Part shown: positions 56,419-64,000 of the stretch, in pieces
Layout of the letters: each line of letters opens with the position of its first letter
How positions within the stretch are numbered: the first letter of the stretch is position 1
Source of the DNA: Undaria pinnatifida
Taxonomy: Eukaryota > Sar > Phaeophyceae > Laminariales > Alariaceae
Length of the DNA: 64,000 bases
NCBI GenBank assembly: GCA_012845835.1
Contig: JABAKD010000028.1
Location: 9,703,689 to 9,767,688 of the forward strand
Direction: 5' to 3'
Position numbers and translations under genes: made by a program
The notes under the pieces: model-generated
Seen by the model: only the letters and a program-made list of their open reading frames with translations
What the model was told of the DNA's origin: nothing
The model's database searches: none

Positions 56419-56987
56419 TGACGACGGAAATAAGGGTCTTGGTTGAAAAGATGCTGGCAGGCCGCCGCGATGCGTGACGCATTGTGCCGTTCTATATCTA
56501 CCGCCTCGTCAGCGAAGATGGCGGTGTTGGCGGCCTGCATGGTCGCTGATTCAGTCTCCATCGACTGGGCGCGGAGACTAGTTTCTAGAGCAAGCGCCGT
56601 CCTAGATCGGCGCGCCGCCGCAGCAACGTTCCTCTTCGCAATGATCACCGCGTCCACAGATGATATATCTTCCAAGGATGATCCCTTAAGTTCTGCCGTT
56701 TTCTTGGCACTGCGAACCACTCGATGGTGGGCGGTGCGGACGGCGAGAGACATGCGAGCCCACACGGCCTGGTCAAAAGTACAAGCATACGTGACCGGTA
56801 TGGCAGGAACGAAGAGTGTCGCAGCTCCGGTGCCCCTGCCCCCGTCGGGATCACGATTAAGACGATACCTATATCTGTATCGGTCAAACAGTGGGCCGCC
56901 AGCTGTATATTGCCCGTGGTGGAGTAGCGGCCGTCTGTTTTCGTCTTGTTGCGGGGGTCTGCAGGGTGGGGTGCGGATGAAGAACAC
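56361..56987 (-). CDS. Tandem paralogous ORF 1 (208 codons), unknown
   Basis: Paralogue of the ORF at 55849-56418, overlapping its 5' end by about 57 bp in another frame. After the shared helix it continues with RIAAACQHLFNQDPYFRRH and a short tail absent from copy 2. The N-terminal similarity to copy 2 is best in a different frame (DPRNKTKTDGRYSTTGN versus DSRSTRKYDESNRTTAQ), so copy 1 probably carries a frameshift near 56870 or has an intron there. No known domain. Confidence 0.4.
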   Translation of the reverse strand: MFFIRTPPCRPPQQDENRRPLLHHGQYTAGGPLFDRYRYRYRLNRDPDGGRGTGAATLFVPAIPVTYACTFDQAVWARMSLAVRTAHHRVVRSAKKTAELKGSSLEDISSVDAVIIAKRNVAAAARRSRTALALETSLRAQSMETESATMQAANTAIFADEAVDIERHNASRIAAACQHLFNQDPYFRRHCETITPHVVDRLHGQPPR

Positions 56988-57006
56988 AGAGGGGGGTCGA
57001 GGATAG

Positions 57007-57539
57007 ACAGCGAGGTGGTTAAAACAAAAGGATTAGTTGGAGGCGTCGTATACGCGACACCGTCGTTAGCGTTGTGTCGCCCAATGGGCTATATAACAGG
57101 CATTGTACCACCGGTTCGTCAAGTCACTGATGACTCTTCTCACGGGCGGATATCCGTTCCGCGATTATTTTTTTTAAACAGCTCCGTGGAGCGGTTCTTA
57201 CTCCGTACACATCTCTGCTGATAACGGGGGGCATCATCCGCAGAAGAGGGGCCCAAGCAGAAAATTATATGGTGGGGAACAGAGGTCAGGACGGGGATGG
57301 GCGCAGGGCAACGGAGGAAACTGTGGGGGGAAGGGTGTCTGCGATGCGCTCGAACCGGACAGACCAGGATCTCGGCATCCCAAGCGGCTTCTTTCTTCTT
57401 GGCGCATCAAATACCGGCGTATTGTCCACAGCAGAATCCGCAGAGTGTTCCCGCCATAGAATACAACGATGAAGGCGTGTGACATGATGTGTCGCCCATC
57501 GCCACGGTGTCACTAGAACGGGTGCTACACCCTGGCTCA
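57007..57539. other. Unassigned stretch
   Basis: Short competing frames. No exon or repeat supported. Confidence 0.4.
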
Positions 57540-57754
57540 TTAGATTGAAGGGTAAAATCGATAGTGCAGCGCCAATTCCATTGCCCTGCTGTTTCCTACG
57601 TGCAAAAAATGTAAGGTTAGATGGTCGTATGATGTAATACCGTATCTGGGGATAATATCACAATGCTGCCAATTACAGGACAAATAACTATCTGCATCGC
57701 CATGTCCGTTGCGCTCAAAGACAAAAGCACAGGGATACCGGCGAGGGTCAACTT
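57540..57754 (-). CDS. Candidate 3' exon, unknown protein
   Basis: Begins after CACTCAG at 57755 and ends at TAA 57540-57542. It reads VDPRRYPCAFVFERNGHGDA, DSYLSCNWQHCDIIPRYG, ITSYDHLTLHFLH and continues to ..HYRFYPSI. The aromatic- and Cys-rich composition is unlike the surrounding repeats and the frame is the only convincing one. Upstream exons are not identified. No family recognised. Confidence 0.35.
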
Positions 57755-59614
57755 CTGAGTGTATGTGCGTACAGCAGCAGCAGTAGTAATAGTGGCAGTA
57801 GTGGTGGCAGTACGGGTAGTAGTACGTGGTACCTACCTGTTGCCAAGTATACATCAACGACCTCGACAAACCTAAGAAGCACAGGGAAGTCCGCTGGATG
57901 GGGGATTTCAACTTGCATATTGAGCGCCGCTATTCTTGTATTGATCACGCAAGCCAAACAGCATGGCATGATGTTTCTCGACGCCATCTGAATGCTGGTA
58001 CCGATTTTGAGCTTCTGCTATTCTTGCCAATTAACTTCGTCAAAATGGATAGAGTGTTCACAATAAGATGACTAGCGTGACACATTGTCATCAGACACAT
58101 TTTCACCAGCCAGACAGCCAACCAGAGAGGTATCGAGTTTCCAATCCACAGACCCTTGGGTGACACCTCGGGAATAAGACGTAACGCGTAAACTAAAGGA
58201 TGAATTTTGGGGCTTTGGCGGCGCTAATCGAGCCACGGCCGTTGCAGCAGCACGCACACGGAACACAAGCGCGCGACCAGCAATTGATAAAAAAACATTG
58301 CCGAGAGAGGATAGGGGTGTCAGCTGTTCTCGTGTGCGAGAGTAAACGTCGAGGACGATCGAGATCTCGACTAACAAAAGTTCGTCGCAGTCGGGTATCA
58401 TAAGAAGCCAAGGCGTCAGAGTTGCTCGCAGGGGGACACGGTTTCGGGCGATCGAAAGCAACAGTGGCGCAAAGCCCAGGGCAGGCTTGAACCAGCAGGC
58501 CCGCAGGTGTGAGCCCTCAAACCTAAGTTGTTGCCCAGCCGTGGTGCGACAATCATCGAGAATGTTTCGAACCAAAGGGGAACTTGAGTGCTTCCAGGGT
58601 CAGAGGGCGCCGGGAGACCGGCGAACCAGAGACACGGACGTCGCGGTTGCGCGGATTCAAACGCAAAACGGAGTCGGCGTTACGACGGGTGCGTGGGGTA
58701 GAAGGACATACTAGTTACACCAAAAAACACAAACGATGAATCACAGACACACGCCGGTCGGAACCAATAAACCACAACACTGTCAGCGGGAATGTGCGTG
58801 GTCGGGGGACTTATCACGGGCAAATACTGCGCCACAAGTGGATCAGCGCTAGCAACGCGACAAGAGCTTAGGGCTTGACACCAGCAGGGAGCACGGCCGA
58901 GGTAGTGGGTGGGAGGAGGGATGCCTGATAGGAAGGGAACCGGTGTGATAGAGGACGGTACTGGCGCGAACAAACGTCGGAACCTCAGAGCGATAAGCCG
59001 ATGCGAGGGCAAGCTTCTCCCTAGCACGGGTCGGTACTGAGTTAACGGCTCGCTCCGGGACTCACAGGAGGGCAGTCGACTACCACTGGACGCGTGGTTT
59101 CCAAAACAGCCGGAGAACACTGAGAAAAGGGAGAAAACAAGTGCCACGCGCACCAGCAACAGTTTAGTGAACGGGAAAAATATATATTTCCTGTAGTCGC
59201 ACTCACAAGTACTTCGTATTGTTCGCTTGTCTTGCCTTCATACCTTCTGAACAAGGGGCGAGGCTAAAGGGGACGACGTCCTCTCGCTTGAGCAAAACGT
59301 ATAGTCTGCTTACCAAAAACACCACGACATAAAATTGGGCCCTTATGAACCTCACATTTGTACAACCCCAGTTGACGCGAACCTTCAATAGAGAACCTCT
59401 TACACAAATCAACAAACCAGGGGATAAATACTCCACTAGTTCCCCGCCAAGGAAAAATAAATAACCCACAGTTAGCTTGCTGGCAAATGGGCCTTTAGCG
59501 ATCACCATTCTTGACCAAACCAAACATTAGCTGGCATATAATGCCCATCCACAGTCATCACACCACACCCACTAAAGATTCCCTGCAGCCGGGCTATAGC
59601 ACTTCACAATCGCC
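57755..59614. other. Unassigned 1.9 kb with long minus-strand frames
   Basis: Minus-strand frames 58072-58575 (167 codons) and 58680-59159 (159 codons) are open but both begin at TTG and lack clear splice partners. The second has a hydrophobic start (ALVFSLFSVFSG). They could be long 3' UTR of the gene to the right or unrecognised exons. GGTACCTACCTG lies near 57829. Confidence 0.35.
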
Positions 59615-61339
59615 TCACGTCAAGTCTTCATCGACGTCACCATCACGACGGCCACGGTTACCACGACCGCGAGTGTCTCGCTCTGATGACTGGGCCTGTG
59701 CCACATTACTAGTGACGCCTAATGTGCCCCCGGTCATTCCTACGGCCGCGTTTTTCATGAGGAAGTCGTCGATGCCGTGATCCGCCGCAAGTGGCACTGA
59801 GAAGCTGTACAGGTTGGACACCGTTGACGGCGACGACGGAAAAGTTGCTGGTGTCCCCGCGGGCGAGAGTGAAGAATGCTTTTCTGTTTCCACAGCGGTT
59901 CGATTGCTCTCGTACGGCTCGGGGGGGGAAGCCAGCATTTCTGCAGGTTCCGCCGTAGCAAGGGCGTTTTCTGGTTTGTGCCACAGGGATTAATCGGGGC
60001 GACAGTGGGGCGAGGGGTCGAGGAGTGAGTAGCACGTTAGCTTTACCTTGTTCCTGTCCGCTTCCAGGACAGGTTCGCCCTCTAACCCGTTGTTAGTATT
60101 CACGCAAGGTTCATAAATAGGCGCGTACAATCTGAAAACAAACACCAAAAAAATGGCGAGTTCTCTCGTTGGCGAAAGCAAATTGGGCGGTTGCCGCCGC
60201 CTACTGATGGTAGCGTGGTGCACCGAGTTACGTTCGAGTCACTTTACTAAGGCGAATATAGTACGGCCACACAATGGCTGACAGTGAACGCTAAATATGT
60301 GTATTTGCGTAGTGTGCTTCTTTTGCTTCTGTTGAGTTTTCGGAGGAGCGTTCCGAACAACACAGCATCCGATCGTTGGCTGATGATAATGACCTAGATG
60401 CCGTCATAGTTGCTGTCAAGGTGGCCAACGATATCTCCTGTTTGATATGAAGCAATTTGCGTGTGTGCTTTCGGGCTGGTATGCGTGACCTGAAAAACAT
60501 CTGCTCAGGAAGTCGCATCTACCTGTGGTAATTTTGTTTCCGCCTTGTTTTGCGGTTATATTTCCTTTGCTTTCAACGCGACCCTGGTCAGTTCACTGGC
60601 TAGAAGAGCGACCATCAGAATAGTTGCAACAACCATTGTACCTTCTCACGTGGCATTATATATTAACATATCTTGCGGTTGTACACTGCTCGCTTCTCTC
60701 GTAGGCTTTGGTCTGGATGCCGTACCTTTTTTGAACGATGGGAAGATTTTTTTTCTAATGGGGGGATACATTAACGGCAAGATTCCATTAGCGCGTAGCA
60801 CATGCTTTTCAGCTTTCGGGTTATATGTTCGTTCTGTGTTTTGGGGAAACGCCATAAATCTGGTATTACTTGGGTCGTGGATAATTTATCTGCTCCTTAC
60901 TTTTGATTTTTTCAAGCTGGCCCAAGCCCCGTCGGGCCCGTGGGTTACTTTGGAGGGATGCTGTGGTGGCTGGATCAAACAGGCCTATCCGCGTGGGAGT
61001 TCCAACTGACACGTTGGCATGCAGGTTATTACTTGAACCGTAACATGTAACCGGAGATACCATAGGAGCTGCACCGATCATGCATGCAACGACAACCCTG
61101 TCTCTGTCTTTCTGCGTCATCGAGCCGGGTCCATCTACCAAGCCGGGAGCAAGACAATGTCGGCCCTGGGCTCCTGTTGAGTACGAGGGCGTAGGTGTGG
61201 GTGTGGCTCTTATACCAAAGTCGCGAGATACAATAAGCTGCTTGCACGACACGGGGGGCAACCGGCCGGTGTTGTGTGCTGTTGTGTGCGGCCCTCGTTT
61301 GCGTCCTGCGTTGATGTGTATTCTACAGCAGCACAGCAC
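59615..61339 (-). CDS. Multi-exon minus-strand gene, unknown, Arg/Gly-rich C-terminus
   Basis: Exons in transcription order: up to 61339 down to 60901 (..GSMTQKDRDRVVVACMIGAA.., ending KIK with donor A|GTAAGG); 60489 down to 60394 or 60364 (after TTTTTCAG; SRIPARKHTRKLLHIKQEIS..); 60131 down to 60047 (after TTGTTTTCAG; LYAPIYEPCVNTNNGLEGEP.., donor AAG|GTAAAG); 59970 down to 59615 (stop). Exons 2 and 3 join in phase at either donor. The last exon's best frame (TAVETEKHSSLSPAGTPA.., MKNAAVGMTGGTLGV.., ERDTRGRGNRGRRDG) is off phase with exon 3. A run of eight G at 59920-59928 could hide an indel. The product would be soluble with an RG-rich end, as in RNA-binding proteins. No family recognised. 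Confidence 0.4.
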
Positions 61340-62592
61340 GTATTTGCGGGGTTGATTGTAGATTGGACAGGGCGCAAAATATTACGATTGTTCCAAAACA
61401 TCGACAGCTTAGACTGGCTCGGACAGCAAAAACAAGACGGGTCCACAACAGCAGCAGCAAAACAGCAAACAGTACGATGCATATGTTATTTGCTGCAAGA
61501 CGGTGTGTGGCGCTTTGCAGGGCTTCGTGTACGCTTGCTTGCAGTTAGGGTGTAACGGGGCTGTCCAGGCTTGGCAAGACTGTTTTCACGCAATGGGGGG
61601 TAGCCGGAGGGTGCTGTGTACTGCGCTTGCTCTGTGCTATGCGTTTTGCGTTACTTCTAGAAACCTATACGGATACGTAAAAAATTCGATGCTTCCGTGA
61701 ACTATTTCTGGGCCATCGTCCGCTTAAACATGTTTTTAATGACACGTTTCACGCTTTCTTTGAAAACACTACCTGACAGCCAGACACATGTCACCAGCTT
61801 TCGACAAAAGCCACAAATAACCCCGCACACGTCACCAGCTTTCAACATCACCGAACAGCCGGGCACATATCACTAACCGTCAATAGGTGGGTACAGCATC
61901 AGTCAAGGCTGTCAATAATCTATGTCAGGGGCGGTGGGTGCGAACCAATGTCAAATGACACTACGCGCACGGATGACGGATACAACGCACCACTGGGCAA
62001 GGCGCAAGACCTCACCCACTGCTGATATATGATGTACTGCTGCTGTAGATTGTGCTGTCGTGAGATGCTGCAGCTATGAAGCTGTGGTGCCGTTGCTGGT
62101 TACTGTGAGGCTTCAGCTACTACTGCTGTGTGTGCCGAATGCCGGTATGCTAATCGATCCGCGCTCTCGAGCATTCCAACCGAACGTCGTGATTGCTCTA
62201 AGTTGGACGGTCCGGATGAGCAATGTTACAAGTCGCGCCGTAGTACGGCATGGAACACTCACCCCGTTCTGTCCGTTAGACGTGTGTGTACCCCTCCGTG
62301 CAGCATGTGTTTGCGTGTTGCTGCTGTGCTTCTGCTGACGTTGTGTCTGTTGCCATAACACTGCTGCTAATCCTTCTCTGCTGCTGTTTCGCTACGGCCA
62401 TCCTCTCTGTCGCAGCTGCTACAGCCGTTACTCGTTTTTTTTCCTCCGCCATTGATGCACTCTCCTCATCTTACGTGTGCCCCTAAACCGGTGGTCTATC
62501 TATCCCTGAACTGGCGGTCTATCCCTCGTCACTGTAAATCGTCATTCCGTGCATAATATTAAATACCAACAACTGAAGTATAAAAGCATCCC
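61340..62592. other. Unassigned stretch
   Basis: A plus frame 61274-61555 is fairly protein-like (HVFAGLIVDWTGRKILRLFQ..) and a minus ATG near 62356 starts MATDTTSAEAQQQHAN; either could be a short exon. Neither has an in-phase partner, so no call is made. Confidence 0.3.
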
Positions 62593-63165
62593 TGTCAATC
62601 ATACCGGTATTCAGTGGGAGTCCCATTTTACTGCGGTGCCGTGGCAGGCCAAAACTTAGAGCGGCACCGCACTACAGTGGGACTCAATATAGTGCGGGAC
62701 CGCACTAGAGCGGGATACACACCATTTTCGTGTATGATCCATCCATATCATATGTATTCACATGTTCACTCTTCAGTATCGCAAAAGACGGTAGTCTAGA
62801 CAGCTGCGGTAAGTCTGTTGCAGTGCCATTGTTTCACAGCTCGGCTATCACCATAGACTCGGATTGCGCATCCGTTATCAGAATGTATCAATCACCTAAG
62901 GCTACGAAAATCGTAGCCCAACACTGTTGCAATGCTGTAGTACGGTGCAAAAGTATATTGATGTAACGCTGTGCAGTATAGCTTGCTGAGCTCTGTTGTG
63001 TTGGCGTTGTGTTGGGATTTCAATTGCCCTGTGCCGCACTGCTCCATACGTAATGACGTGGAGGCGTGTACCGTATAACATTAGGATCGCCAACATAAAA
63101 AAAAAGTCCGGTCCCCCTTTATTGGTGCGGCCGCATTAAAGTGGGACGAAATCGTGCCTGTTTGG
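62593..63165. mobile_element. Possible Tc1/pogo-like inverted-repeat remnant
   Basis: The left side has CAGTGGGAGTCCCATTTTAC, GCGGCACCGCACTACAGTGG and GGGACCGCACTAGAGCGGGA. The right side has GTCCGGTCCCCCTTTATTGG and GCGGCCGCATTAAAGTGGGA, largely the inverse. 'CAGTGGGA.TC..TATA.TGCGG' resembles terminal repeats of pogo/Tigger-type elements. Boundaries and TA duplication are not fixed and no transposase is visible. Confidence 0.35.
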
Positions 63166-63589
63166 AGCGAAACAACTACAGTGGCAGTATACTGTCAGGA
63201 GTATGTTGGCACACAAAGGAGAGGTACACGTGCACCACAGAGTAGCACACGCATGACGTGGTGAAGGGCGGCAGTAGCAGCATTGGCCCCAAACCGGCCT
63301 GGCCGCCCGTCCACCATAACGAAAATGCCTGACACAGGCATTCAACGAATAGAAAGAATGGAAGACAAGCTCCACCAAACATCACAGCAGGGCAGTATAC
63401 ACGTGTACACCAGCTCCGCATGAACTTGTTGCGTGTGGTTGATTGCATGTACGACACCAAGCATATCCGTACAAACATTCAACACAGAAGCGTAGTACAT
63501 TGTGCTGCGTGCCCCCCTTTGAGCGGGACTTGCCGCCGTCGTGATAAGACCACAACGGATGGCGAGCGAGGAATGATGCGATGGGAGTG

Positions 63590-63700
63590 TTTTTCAAACG
63601 GAATCGTACTACGGCCGAATTCAAAAAGTAAGATGGGATGAGAGCGCTTTCAAATGGAATCGTACTACTCTCGAATTTGAGAAGGAAGGAACCACTTTAG
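63590..63700 (+). repeat. Two imperfect ~57 bp tandem units
   Basis: 'TTTCAAACGGAATCGTACTACGG.CGAATTCA' at about 63594 is repeated as 'TTTCAAATGGAATCGTACTACTCTCGAATTTGA' at about 63650. Confidence 0.65.
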
Positions 63701-63795
63701 AACTGCAACCTCATTTCAGGGACACACTACTTGGAATTAGAGTCGGAACATTTTCGCAGTGGGAAAAAGGTTAACACCGATGGGGTTTGCCGTAC

Positions 63796-63898
63796 CTTCT
63801 TCTCGAAGGGCAACGCGTAGGGCTTGCAGCAACTCCCGCTCCTTCTTCAGGAGACTTTGTCGTCTCCCCACAAGCTGCTTTCGAATCTCGAGCTCCCC
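63796..63898 (-). CDS. Coiled-coil exon of a gene entering from the right edge
   Basis: Bounded by an acceptor (ACGTGCGCAG) at 63899-63900 and a donor (AAG|GTACGG) at 63795. It encodes GELEIRKQLVGRRQSLLKKE then RELLQALRVALREE with no stop in frame, a clear amphipathic charged helix. The 5' exons lie beyond 64000. The next exon to the left was not identified, and the gene at 59.6-61.3 kb on the same strand is a possible continuation. The function is not inferable from one helix. Confidence 0.55.
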
Positions 63899-64000
63899 CT
63901 GCGCACGTGAGTAGATACGGAGACAGGTAATTGGTGTGACGTGCGGGTGGCGCGGGTGGATATCGGGACACCACTCACTGCCTGAAGTTGAACCAACAGG

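Noticed and set aside
60545..61009. Plus-strand 154-codon hydrophobic ORF
   Set aside because: Starts at TTG, lacks an ATG, and overlaps a minus-strand exon with better composition and a strong GTAAGG donor. Kept only as a possibility.

Overview
This is a eukaryotic nuclear window with about balanced base composition. Genes are short exons split by introns with GTAAGT/GTGAGT donors and CAG acceptors, and most of the remaining DNA is repeat. Abundant CAG/CTG and GTT trinucleotide runs, intron-rich single-copy genes and the type of Gypsy integrase suggest a stramenopile, most likely a brown alga. That assignment is inference. There are no bacterial-style operons, rRNA genes, CRISPR arrays or convincing tRNA genes. 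Most long open frames are composition artefacts, so genes were called from exons with splice sites whose phases agree.

Left third (1-23.8 kb): diverged dispersed repeats and two weak ORFs (1-9 kb). Then comes the best-supported gene, a plus-strand gene of about ten exons (11.2-18.2 kb) resembling the DUF7918 family. Its introns hold a GTT microsatellite, a degenerate telomere-like patch and a small inverted-repeat element. It is followed by an unidentified gene whose four 3' exons are all in phase 0 (18.9-20.05 kb), a GACCC-repeat element, the 3' end of another unidentified gene (21.7-22.1 kb) and a two-exon gene encoding an acidic, Thr/Ala-rich N-terminus (22.8-23.8 kb).

Middle (24-45 kb): second copies of the repeats seen near the left end. 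A family of hAT-like elements built on GGGCC/GGCCC subterminal arrays follows (26.4-33.3 kb), with one nearly complete copy, nested fragments and a BED-finger remnant. Next are a near-perfect 5 x 149 bp tandem array (33.6-34.4 kb), a plus-strand gene for a membrane-anchored staphylococcal-nuclease-like protein (34.9-37.8 kb) and a decayed Gypsy retrotransposon with LTR, primer-binding site and integrase but no reverse transcriptase (40-43 kb).

Right third (45-64 kb): LTR-like repeats, an 800 bp terminal-inverted-repeat element, small ORFs and a 3 kb array of about 39 x 75 bp units that abuts a minus-strand coding exon. Upstream of that exon on the same strand lie two tandem paralogous ORFs. 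A multi-exon minus-strand gene of unknown function (59.6-61.3 kb) follows, and a coiled-coil exon on the minus strand enters from the right edge.

No pathway links the genes. The window reads as isolated single-copy genes in a repeat-dense matrix, with several repeats that appear to have spread by insertion into one another.
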